Shown here in pieces: positions 43,178 through 52,564 of a stretch of DNA of 64,000 nt (the stretch's first letter is position 1; each line of letters opens with the position of its first letter). This DNA comes from Verticillium longisporum (Eukaryota > Ascomycota > Sordariomycetes > Glomerellales > Plectosphaerellaceae). The stretch spans positions 434,001 through 498,000 of the forward strand of contig JAETXT010000001.1 of assembly GCA_019188255.1 (NCBI GenBank), given 5' to 3'. The notes under the pieces are model-generated. The model ran no database searches. It had not been told where the DNA came from and saw only the letters and a program-made list of their open reading frames with translations. The translations under genes were made by a program, and so were the position numbers.

Positions 43178-44421
43178 AAGAGAAAATACCCGATGCATCT
43201 GCCGGTCGTCACACGGCGGGCCCGGGGTTTGCATCCCTCAGCAAAGCGGCTTGTCAGCATACATGGTCAGCATGACAGGGCCGGCATGGGCGCCCCATGC
43301 TTTGGGGAAATGCCTAATCATCCTTTGCGGGAGCGGCCACCTTGTGTGCATGAGCATACTTCCTGCAGTATTATACAATTACTTCTTCACGACAAGGCAA
43401 GCCACGATACACCTGGTTGAGCAATTTGCCCAATGCTCGGCTCGCTCATTTGACAAGACCTTGGCCTTCAGGATCCCTTTGCGTATTTCCGTGTCCGTCT
43501 TGGCAGCATACAAGTGCTCGGAACCCCCCCGTTTCGACACCATGTCGCGCCACATGCACCTCTGACAGGAGCCGTCAGGGGCGCGTCTCAACCGGACCCC
43601 CTGGCCGTGACGCCTGGACCTTGCGTCCGCGAGACTTCACGATCTCCTGGCCGCATGCTCACCATACCCAACCCGTCTTCTTCGTCCGATGTTCAACCCC
43701 ACCCTACGGAGATCGAGGGCTCGAACCACCTTGGGTCCCCAGTGGTGGCATATCGTACCAGTCTGGCCCTCACTCTGTCCCTGCGAAACAAGGGCCAAAA
43801 CCACGTCTTCGCGAGCCCTTCGCCCCCTTGTCTTGAGCGCCCCAGTTGTCGCCTCACTCGTGACTCTTCTCATTCGCTCTTCGTGCCTTCAAGGCCTGTG
43901 TGTCTCTATCGTCGTCCCATCTCGTGTTCCTCTTCTTCTTCGTCCCGTTTACGTTACCGCTAGCCGCGAACGGCTTCCTTTCCATGACCGGCTTCTCGTC
44001 TTCCACTTTCTGTTCCGCCCAATCTTGACAAACTTGGATCGTCTTGTTGTCTTTCCGTTCAGTCCTTTCGGTTCGCCCACACGCTCCTTTTCCCACAAAC
44101 CTTTGCTACGGGCTTCGGCTTCGGCTTGCCTTGGCCGTCCCATCTCGACCTCGACGAGACGACCGATGATCCCTATGACCTTGCTGCGCCCTCTTCTTCG
44201 TCGCCATCTCTTGCCGTCGCAGTAGTGTAGTCAACTGCACTCCTCGACAAACACCGGACCACTCCGCCCACGCTCTTTCCTAGGGTTGATCCCATCCTAT
44301 CCAACATCACCGACGGCTGGTCTGTTGCGTCACTATTCACCCATACAACCTATTCGACAAGTTTGACCCACGACACTTCGCCAGAGACTGAAGTTCTTTA
44401 ATCGATACCCCCGCGCCCACG

Positions 44422-45559
44422 ATGCGGCTTCAACCCGTCTTCGTCGTGGTCGCTCTCGTGTCCTCCTCTCGAGCCGCTGTATTCGGCCGGAAACAGCAGC
44501 ATGACGAGGTTGACAAGCGCGACATCATCGGCAGCATCCTCGGCGCTCTCAATGGGAACCAGCTGGCGCCCGTTACCGTCACCGAGACGATGCGCATGAC
44601 CGTCAGCGTCGGCAACCCGGGAGCCATGGAGACCATGACCGTCACCGTCACCGCGCCTGCCTCTCCACCTGCGCCTGCGCCTGCGCCTCCCGCCGGCGAG
44701 CCTCTGCCTCCTGGACAACTGCCCCCCGGCCAACTCCCACCCGGCGTACTGCCTCCCGATCAACTCCAGCCCGGCGAGATGCCCCCTGGCGTGCTCCCTG
44801 GACAGATGCCTCCCGGTCAGGCACCCGGGCAGGCACCCGGGCAGGCGCCCGGCATGGAAGGGTACGCATCACGAGTGAAATGGCCCGCACTTGATTTGCT
44901 GATATCTTCCTAGACAAGCGCCGAGCCCAATCATCATGACCCCCGACGTCATTACCGTCACCGCCGCCGCCCCGCCGCCGCCGCCCCCTGTCACCGTCAC
45001 GCAGACTCTCACCGTCATGCAGCCTTGTGGTGTGCCTGCTGCTCCGGCTCCGGTCCCAGCCGCTCCTTCGGCCCCGGCCATTCCTTCAGCTCCCGCCGCT
45101 CCTTCAGCTCCCGCCGCTCCTTCAGCTCCCGTCGCTCCTTCAGCTCCCGCCGCCCCTTCAGCTCCCGCCGCTCCTTCAGCACCTATCGTCTCCCCGCCCG
45201 CTCTTCCATCCGCAAGCACCTCGACGCCAATTGTCGACGAGATTCCGAAAGGGCCCGCCTCATCGCTGCTGCCGCCTCCCCAGCCTCCCACGGAGCCGGT
45301 CCTGCCACCGCCTCAGACAAGCGCCATCGCGGAGCCGGTCCTCGGCGCCCCGAGTGCCCCCAGCGCCCCTGCCCAGCAGTCTTCCAGCAGCAGCAGCAGA
45401 TCAACGCCCCCGGCTGCCGAAGTCACGCCACCCGTTGTTGCGGCTCCTGCTCAGCCTGGCGCAGGCCTCGATGGCCTCACGCTTACGAACCGTCTGAATT
45501 TGGGCAACTTGCTGCAAAACACGGCCATTTTGCAAGCTCGCGCGACACGGGCCGTGTAA
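44422..45559 (+). CDS. Secreted Pro/Ala-rich repeat protein, two exons
   Basis: Exons are 44422-44861 and 44914-45559, with a 52-bp GTACGC...CCTAG intron, giving 361 residues. The start MRLQPVFVVVALVSSSRAAV is a signal peptide. There are two threonine-valine modules (APVTVTETMRMTVSV and DVITVTAAAP...PVTVTQTLTV), each followed by a low-complexity block. The first block is PPGQLPPGQLPPGVLPP and then GQAPGQAPGQAP; the second is about seven SAP(A/V)AP hexapeptides. A Ser run (SSSSSS) and a final LNLGNLLQNTAILQARATRAV close the protein. No enzyme domain or C-terminal GPI signal was seen. The composition suggests an extracellular or wall-associated protein, probably O-glycosylated. I do not recognise a named family. 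Repeat copy number is likely to vary between strains. Confidence 0.75.
45061..45183 (+). repeat. 18-bp tandem repeats encoding SAPAAP
   Basis: About seven head-to-tail copies of an 18-bp unit (GCTCCTTCAGCTCCCGCC) with a few substitutions, within the second exon of the secreted protein. The frame is kept because the period is a multiple of three. Confidence 0.85.
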
Positions 45560-46030
45560 CGCGTGAGAAGGAGGTGGAATTTGGGGCGGTGAAGCGGAAG
45601 AAGCTCGTGAAGAGGAAGACCAACGAGGTGGAAGAGTTGGAGGTGGTGGGTTGCTCCTAAGGCTCTGGTCTCTGGTCTCGATTCTGTCGCAGCGCGTCAC
45701 ACAAGAGAAGGCTCAGGCACGCCCTGTCTCTGGCAGTCTGGGGCTCGTGGCTTGCGGCCTGTGGACTTGGTGGGAAATATACTTGACCTGTTGTACATAA
45801 TCTTTTTAGTTCTAGCGTCCTGCAGCATACAGACGAGACAGGGGCGCCTGGGGTGAGCAAGTCTCACGCCAGGGCCGAATCAAGTATACCCATGGAGCGC
45901 AGTGGTCTGTCATGACAATGGTGTGGCACGGTGTATGAGATTGAGAAGAAACTTCTCTCTGAATTAGTAAGGGGGTATCATTCGGTGTCGACCGTATTTG
46001 TTTGTCATGCTCGGGCAGCCGAGCGTTTGT
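45560..46030. other. Convergent 3' spacer, nothing recognised
   Basis: 3' flanks of the secreted-protein gene and RPP1. A GTTGTACATAATC stretch near 45790 may belong to transcript-end signals. No ORF of interest. Confidence 0.55.
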
Positions 46031-47065
46031 CTATGACTTCTCCGTCGTCGCCCTCGGCGCCGGCGCCGCCGCCGCCTCCTTCTGAGCTAACCGTAGCTTC
46101 TTCGCCTGCCGCTTGCTGATCACCTGAGGCTGCTCAGCCCCGACGGCGGCCCCAGACTCGTCGTTCTTGCGCTTCGCCGCGTTCTTGCCCTTCTTGCCGC
46201 CCTCTTGCGGCGCACCTGTCGCCGTGTCTGCCCCGATATCCTTCATCTCCGTGTCCCCAGCCCGCGCAGCCGTCTCAACAACATTAATGACGCTCTTGTA
46301 TGACGTCCTCTTGAGCCCCTCGTTGACGACGACGCCGCGCGGGTTCCCCCGCAGCGCCTCCATCCCCCTCTCGGCGCCGAGCCCCCAGACAGCCAAGAGG
46401 TTGACGACGTCAGCCGGCCCGCGCAGCTGCAGCGCGCTCTGGGCCTCGGAGCTGACGACGAGGCCGCGGCCGCGCGTCGCCCGCGCGAGGGCCTGAAAGT
46501 TGGCGACAAAGGCGGCGCGCGCCTGCGCGGCGTCGGGCCCGCCGCCGGCGCGCAGGGCGTGGGCGTAGCAGATCTCGAAGCGCAGGCCGCGCGCGACGGC
46601 GGCCATGCAGGGCTTCGGGCGGAAGTGAAAGTCGAAGCGCGCCGTCAGGTCGAGGGAGATGAGGGCCGGGTCGGCGAGGGCTAGGCAGGCGGAGGTGAAG
46701 GCGCGCTCGTTGGTGGGGCGGACGGCGAGGAGGTCATAGGCGGCTGCGAGGCTGGGCATGCGGTGGTTCTGGGCTGGGTCGGAGTAGACGAGGGTTGCGC
46801 GGTGGAGGATGGTTGGGCGGCGTGGGGTTGTTGGGTTTGCTGGGTGCGGCGCCCTCGCGGAGGAGGAGGAGGAGGAAGATGATGTGGAGGAGGCGCCGGC
46901 GTCGAGCTTCGGCAGCGGGTTGGTGATGGTTGACGGCAGCGGCCCATCTATTATGTGGTTCAGGGCAATGACGTTGTAGCCGAGGGCTGCGCTGAACGTG
47001 ATGGTGTTTTCGAGGTCTCGGGTCGTGGTCGAGGGGGACCAGGGGATACTGAGGTCGTACAGCAT
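46031..47065 (-). CDS. RPP1: RNase P / MRP subunit RPP1 (Rpp30 family)
   Basis: A single exon encodes 344 residues. The N-terminus MLYDLSIPWSP and the following LGYNVIALNHII, LHRATLVYSD and YDLLAVRPTNERAFTSACLALADPALISLDLTARFDFHFRPK segments are the Rpp30 TIM-barrel signatures. Further matches are GLRFEICYAHALR, ARATRGRGLVVSSEAQSALQLRGPADVVNLL and NPRGVVVNEGLKRTSYKSV. RPP1 is a protein subunit shared by nuclear RNase P (tRNA 5' maturation) and RNase MRP (rRNA processing). A Ser-rich insert (residues ~60-70, coded by GAGGAG-type triplets) and a Lys/Ala-rich C-terminal tail (KKGKNAAKRKN...KRQAKKLRLAQKEAAAA) are outside the core and common in moulds. Very GC-rich coding explains the long antisense ORFs nearby. 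Confidence 0.93.
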   Translation of the reverse strand: MLYDLSIPWSPSTTTRDLENTITFSAALGYNVIALNHIIDGPLPSTITNPLPKLDAGASSTSSSSSSSSARAPHPANPTTPRRPTILHRATLVYSDPAQNHRMPSLAAAYDLLAVRPTNERAFTSACLALADPALISLDLTARFDFHFRPKPCMAAVARGLRFEICYAHALRAGGGPDAAQARAAFVANFQALARATRGRGLVVSSEAQSALQLRGPADVVNLLAVWGLGAERGMEALRGNPRGVVVNEGLKRTSYKSVINVVETAARAGDTEMKDIGADTATGAPQEGGKKGKNAAKRKNDESGAAVGAEQPQVISKRQAKKLRLAQKEAAAAPAPRATTEKS

Positions 47066-47892
47066 TGTGGGCTATGGGTTGGGCATTGGCTGTTGTGTGG
47101 GGAGATGCGAGATGGCCGAGTGGAAGACGAAGACGCTGGAGTGTAGTGTCCGTGTTTTGTGTACAACAATGGGTGGAGGGGGCGGGGAAGGTTGATGTTG
47201 AAGCTATCGTGAGGTTCCAAGGATTCGGCAAAGCAAAAAATCTGATGACTGAAATAAGCTCGTATGTACATATACATAGTACTCCAGGCAGGTAGATCGC
47301 TGCTCTACAGCGAGCCTGCCCTGCAGCTAGCGACTTAGCGGGCGACCCCGCCGTGGCTGCTACGGTTGTGCCTGCCCCAGCGCGCTGGACGCGTTCGCCA
47401 GGGGAGACAGCAGAACGGGTTGCACCTGCCCCAGCGGTGCCAAGCCTGCACTGCCCCCTGCTGCGTAAGTGCCAGGCCTCGACCCAATCGGAGCCGCGGG
47501 CTTCACCCTTGCACCTCGCCCCGCAAGGGCCTCCCGCGCTCCGGTGCTTCCTACTCCCAGGCCTGCCTGAGCCTGAGCCTGGAGTCTGGAGTCTGGCGCC
47601 CGAAGGTTGATCGTTGAACCTCCCTTTCACTTCTTGCGCCCCCAAACCTTCGTCAAGCCTGGCGACAAACCACGATCCTTACATACCTCAGCCGACTCAT
47701 CACGCCACCTCACGCAGACGGGTCGCTCAAGTTGCGCGCCACACCTCGACTTCTTCAAGAAGCGCCAACCCAGCAGCATCGTCCGAGACACGCCTTGCGA
47801 CACCGCTCTCTCCGTCGCATCAGATCAGCCGCAGATCGCCAACGTGCTGCTGCCGCTGCTGCCGCTGCCTCGGCCTCGACCCTGCCACAGCC
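47066..47892. other. Divergent spacer between RPP1 and the zinc-ribbon gene
   Basis: An 827-bp head-to-head promoter region. Open frames here are pyrimidine-rich and lack motifs. Confidence 0.55.
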
Positions 47893-48330
47893 ATGTTCTT
47901 CTTCTTCGTGTGCGGCGAGCACACCTTCCGCAAGCAGGTCGCCGGCTATGAGGGCATCGTCTGCCAGTGCTACAACTGTGGCAACATGGCCGGCCATGTC
48001 ATCAAGACGCATCCCTGGTTCACCTTTTGTTGGATCGTACGTTTCGACCTCTTTCGTCCACCGAGGGGGACCTCCTTTTCCCCTCCATTCAACCAGTTCT
48101 CCGCAGCTAACGAGTGCGTGCCGCAGCCCGTCGTCCCCTTGTCCATGAAGGGCTACACCGATGTCGTCTGCAGCATCTGCAACTTTGCCCAGCCGCTCGA
48201 GAACCGCCCGGACGTCATGGGCATGGCCAACGGCGGAGGCGGCGGATATCCGGTGCCGCCTCCGCAGGGGCACCCACCGCAGGGCTGGGGCCAACAGCCG
48301 CTGCCACAGCAGGGCCCGCGATACGGATAG
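47893..48330 (+). CDS. Small zinc-ribbon protein, two exons
   Basis: Exons are 47893-48036 and 48127-48330, with a 90-bp GTACGT...CGCAG intron in phase 0 joining FTFCWI to PVVPLSMKGYTDV, giving 115 residues. The start MFFFFVCGEHTFRKQV is followed by CQCYNCGN and, in exon 2, CSICNFAQPLENRPDV. Together these give two CxxC knuckles that form a zinc ribbon, separated by a hydrophobic HPWFTFCWIPVVPLS segment. The layout is that of the small fungal zinc-ribbon (zf-ribbon_15-like) family, whose function is not known. The C-terminus is Gly/Pro/Gln-rich (GGGGGYPVPPPQGHPPQG). The hydrophobic middle may touch membranes, as in LITAF-like proteins, but this is inference. The ATG is the first after a pyrimidine-rich leader. 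Confidence 0.82.
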   Translation: MFFFFVCGEHTFRKQVAGYEGIVCQCYNCGNMAGHVIKTHPWFTFCWIVRFDLFRPPRGTSFSPPFNQFSAANECVPQPVVPLSMKGYTDVVCSICNFAQPLENRPDVMGMANGGGGGYPVPPPQGHPPQGWGQQPLPQQGPRYG

Positions 48331-49020
48331 GCGTGTCCGGGGGCGGCTTTCCGGGGTGGCTGTCCGGGGACGGCTGTTCGGGGACGGCTGTTCGGGGACA
48401 GCTGTTCGGGGGACGGCTGTCTGGGGGATTGCGTGTTTCTGCCCGAGGAGCACGGTGGCGAGAAGCCATACTGCGTTGCTTCGTTTTCAGACCCAGGAAC
48501 AGGAGTAGGGGCAGGGAGCAGGTACGAAGGGCGAGCTGGTGTTTCTTTTCTTCTCTTTTTCTCCCCCTTCCTTTTTTACGTCGTCATACCCCCCTTGAGA
48601 GGCACGGACGAAGGCTGGCTGTGGTGGCGAGAGTCGTTGCAGCTCGTCGCGGACCCCTCCAACCCCACTGGCGAGGCGTTCTGGGGTACCAATGCTTGTA
48701 AGGATATCACTGGGTTTTTGCATGATTTGGTCATAGTTGATGAGCTGGGTTTGACGAGGCGGTTTCCATTTCGGCTTGTCACGCGCATGTTGTATGTCTC
48801 TACAGTATTGAATGGAACAATGTTCCCCCTGTTGCAATTTGTTGTGGCGTCACATGATAAATGGCAGTCACGACTGATACCTAGCCGAAGAGTACTTATA
48901 AACGGTTATCCAACCGAGGAAATGCATTCATGATTGCTTGCTATGCATGATCCTTCTCATATATGTAGGACTGCTTCCATCCCATACGAGGCTGCCTTGC
49001 TCCCTTCACACGGCCGGCCG
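48331..49020. other. Convergent 3' spacer with GC-rich repeat
   Basis: Contains the CGGCTGTTCGGGGA repeat (48340-48428) right after the zinc-ribbon stop. The open frame 48433-48933 begins at GTG, lacks motifs and is not called. Confidence 0.55.
48340..48428. repeat. 14-15-bp GC-rich tandem repeat
   Basis: About six imperfect units based on GGGGACGGCTGTTC, in the immediate 3' flank of the zinc-ribbon gene and probably inside its 3' UTR. Confidence 0.8.
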
Positions 49021-51766
49021 TCAATGCCCAACACCTCCTGCAACCCAGTCGTTGAACGCAGGGTTGCCCTGAGCCGGGAACATGCCCCGGTCCTCTTGCG
49101 CCGGTGGCGGCGGCGGCGGCGGCTGCTGAGCCTGCGCATTCGGTGCTATTCCCTGCTGCTGCTGGAGGCGCCTCGCCTCTTCGTCCCGGCGATGGCGTTG
49201 CTGCATCTGTTGGCGGTAGTAGAGCAGAAGCACGAGGCAGATACCGATAAAGACGATGAGGAGACTCTCCGTCATGTCGTCCTCAAAGATAAAGTCATCG
49301 CCAGCCTCGGCGTGCGCTGCCGTGTCGTCGTAGATGTCATCGTAAAAATCTTCCTGGTTCCAGAATGCGTTGTCATCCTTCATGAAATTGGAGATCCATT
49401 CACCCAGCGACCAGTCCTTCTTCGGTTCTGCATTCACCTTAGTTGTGGTTCTTCAAAGCCAGACGGCAGATTCTGCGCAAGATCACGTACCAGGATCGTC
49501 TTGGATGGAGTGAATGGGTCCACGGGTGAAAGTGTTCCAGGCGCTCTTCAGGCGCAGCCTGAGCAGCGTCAACTTCACGGGCAGGTAGGCCTCCTCGTTG
49601 ACTTCGAGCGCCTGGTCGTAAAAGCGCTTGGCAAGGTGGTAGTCCTGCGTAAGGCCGATGCCGTGCTCGTGCATCCATCCCAAGTTCCATAGCGCCTGGG
49701 CGCTCTGCGAGTAGTCGGACGCGCCGGTGTAGCACTGCACCGCCTTGCCAATGTCGAGCTCGGTGCCGACGCCGTAGTAGTAGTAGTCGCCCATCTTGAC
49801 CTGGGAGTCTACATTCGACTGCCTCGAAGAGCGCGTCCAGTACATGAGCGCCAGCCTGGGGTTGTCCAGCAGGGCGGGACGCGGTGCGGGCTTGATGAGG
49901 CTCGACAGCGAGAGTCTGGCCTGCGTCGGGTCGAGCATGTATGCGACATTGTTCTGCGCGCGCTCGTAGCCTTGTTCGGCAGCGAGGACGTACTCGAGGA
50001 ATGCCAGTTCAGAGTCTCCTTCCTCGTAGGCCTGGTTCGCCTCAGCCCACGACGACACCAAAGGTTCGGCCTTTTCGGCAACATTCTTGTAGTACGCCAG
50101 AGCAACAGAGCAGGTCTTGTCCCTACCAACACCGTGGTTGCTCATCTCAGCCAGGTAGTAGTGAGCCTCTATGAGGCCGTAGCGAGCAGCCAGCTCAAAG
50201 TAGTTGCTGGCGATCCGCACATCATCGGCCCCGCCTTGGTCAAGGTAGAGCACGCCCATCTCAATCTGCGCCGGGGCGTAGTCCTGCTCCGCAGCGGCCT
50301 TGAAAAGCTCCGTCGCGGCCTTGACGTTCTTCGGAGCATTGCCGTAGCCATGGAGCTTCATGAGGCCGAGACCATACTGAGATTGGGCATCGCCGAGCTT
50401 GATGCCACGGCCGAACCATCTGAATGCCTGCTCGAGGCTCTGGTCCACACCATCGCCTCTCAGGTACATACGGCCAATAAAGCCGGCTGCCCTGCCAGCG
50501 ATCTTTTCGATGCCGGGCTTTGGGGTATCGATGATGCGGCCATCCTTCTTCCAGTAGCGCTTAGCAACCATGAAGAAGTACTTGCGTGCCATGTCAACGT
50601 TGCGGGCCAGGCCCCGCTGTCCATCATAGTATATCCGGCCGAGGTTGAATGAGGCCTTGAAGTCTCCCCTCTGCGACATGAGATCGAGGTACTCAATGAC
50701 ATCATCAATCGCCGCGTTGACATCCGAGTTGACGCTGGCCTTGATGGCGTTGAGACCAGCACTGGACGCGCTGGCTCCCTCGCCATAGACGCCGCCCTCC
50801 TCGTCGGCAATGCGATACTGCTCCACGATCCAAGCCATACCACCGGGAGGTCCCGAGCGGTACCACTTGATGGCCTTGTCGGCCACCTTCTTGTAGTACT
50901 GCACGGCAGTCTCGCAGCTCTTGGCCGTGGCGACGCCGCTGTGGTGTCTGTATCCAATGGCCATCTCGGCCTTGGTGTTCCCCTGAAGCGCGGCAAACGT
51001 GTAGTAGAGCATGGCCTTGGCCGAGTCGGGGCCACGGCGCCGCCCAGTCCGGTGGAGTAGAAGACGGCCGTCATGTGCTGGGCCGTGGCGTTGCCATGTG
51101 TGTCGGCTAGGGTCTTGTAGTGGCTGAAGGCGGTCGTCAGATCTCTCGGGTAGGAGTAGTTGCCGTAGAAGTTCATGTCGGCGAGGATGTAGAGGGCATC
51201 GGGGTTGTTGAGCAGTGCCGACTGCTCGAGTAGCTTGACGGCGTCGAGGAGCTGCCCACTCACGACGGGCTTGCTCTCTTCTGTGGGCGGCGCGCTGACC
51301 TCGAGACTGGGGAGCGCGTTGACGACATAGTCAAGGACGGTATCGAGGATGCTTCGTTGGCGGCGCGTTCGCGTACGGGTTCGGCGCGGGATCTTCTTGA
51401 GCGCCTCCAGGGCAGTATCTACCAGGTCCGCTCCTGTTGAGATTTAGCTGGCGCCCTTTGCTTGTCACAATACGATAGGCCTTCCCTACCTGGGTGTCTT
51501 CGGGGTGGCTGTTCTTGTGCCGGAGGGACCGGGACCATGCCGGCCGTTGGTGGGGATTTTTGGGTATCGTCATTCGGCGTCGCAACAGCTGGCTCATCAT
51601 CTTGAGCTACCATTACTTTCTGTGCATCCTGGGAAGTGACGGTGGCGACCTGCAAGAGCACTAGAGTCGAAGGTCAGCCTTGGGGGGGGAGCTCCATGTG
51701 GCTTGGGACATACGCATGGGGGCTCGGGGACAACATACGGAGTAGCCAGACAACGGAACCTTTCAT
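49021..51766 (-). CDS. HRD3: HRD3/SEL1L-type ERAD subunit, four exons, one frameshift
   Basis: Exons are 51766-51739, 51660-51490, 51433-49491 and 49427-49021; introns are 78, 56 and 63 bp. The start, assembled across the first intron, is MKGSVVWLLLLLQVATVTSQ, a clear ER signal peptide. The long third exon contains many Sel1 repeats, for example ASFNLGRIYYDGQRG, FIGRMYLRGDGV, SQYGLGLMKLHGYG and AHYYLAEMSNHGVG. After EPKKDWSLGEWISNF comes a single membrane segment (LLIVFIGICLVLLLYY) and a Gln/Pro-rich cytosolic tail. HRD3 recognises misfolded ER proteins and stabilises the HRD1 ubiquitin ligase. Near 51028-51031 the frame breaks: STGLGGAVAP and DSAKAMLYYTFAALQGN join only if one base is added to the GGGG run (CCCC on the coding strand). 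About 849 residues result if corrected. Confidence 0.9.
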
Positions 51767-52564
51767 ACTGGGCAGTTTCTATGTGCCGGGACTCAAGAGA
51801 AGCACTCGCGACATGTTCAGTCGCAATGGGGAGTGCAGGAGAGCGTTGGTGGGGTTGTTGGTATGAGGTTCGGCAGACGCTGGCTTTCGAACAGATGTCC
51901 GTTATGATGCTCCGAGCTCCACGGACCGGGGTGGTACCTGTCGCGTGCTGTCCACTACCAGAGCACTACAGGACCAGGTACGCTTAGGTACACAGAGTTC
52001 ATGTCGGCTTATCTAATGCGTGCACTCTATGCCTTGCCTCATATATGATCGAATCAAAGCTATACTGTCGCAAATACTGTCTGTCAAAAGTATAAAGCTG
52101 TATGTACCTTTATTCGTAGTTGATCTAAGTCTCAGCCCGTAGCGGCATCAACAGTCTGCGGTTCCTCGACGAGGCTGGCGCTTCCTGCTTACCCAAAGGC
52201 AGCGACGACCCCGTCGTATGCATAGCCCGACCAGGAGCGACCCGATCTGAATTGATCCTGGCTGGCCAGACACAGCAGGCAGACAAGCGAAGCCTCGATG
52301 CAGACGGAGGCAGCCCAATGGTGACCCCCTCAACACCGCCCGCCAGGCGTTCTGGCTAGGCTTTCTGCACAGTAGCATCACATCCAGTCATGCGTGCAGC
52401 TAGTGTGTTACTGCCGATGCCCAAGAACTCGCATGGTTGCCTTTTCAGCCCGGCGAGCCCCCAAGAAACCAGTGATGACCACCGATATCTTCAAAACGGC
52501 CGAGGATGTCGAGGGGTCCCTGAGTACACCCGCACCTGGGACCTACTGACACGCACAATGCACC
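51767..52564. other. Divergent spacer between HRD3 and the NLR gene
   Basis: AT-richer, with GGTACC-like motifs near 51935 and 51975 and a TATATG stretch near 52040. No gene recognised. Confidence 0.55.

Larger units (their letters stand above)
41789..44421. other. 2.6-kb gene-poor interval
   Basis: A divergent spacer between the reductase (minus) and the secreted Pro-rich protein gene (plus). It contains the 14-bp repeat at 42533-42590 and (CCA)n at 43151-43177. From 43600 to 44420 it is pyrimidine-rich, probably promoter and leader of the plus-strand gene. ORFs such as 42667-43119 (minus) and 43689-44225 (plus) have no recognisable features. Confidence 0.5.

Noticed and set aside
43689..44225. 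178-codon plus-strand ORF upstream of the secreted protein
   Set aside because: Pyrimidine-rich leader sequence translated as Leu/Ser/Arg/Pro; more likely promoter or 5' UTR.
46734..47645. 303-codon minus-strand ORF overlapping the RPP1 start
   Set aside because: Overlaps the conserved RPP1 N-terminus in another frame and lacks any motif.
48433..48933. 166-codon ORF after the zinc-ribbon gene
   Set aside because: Starts at GTG inside a probable 3' UTR with GC repeats and has no motif.
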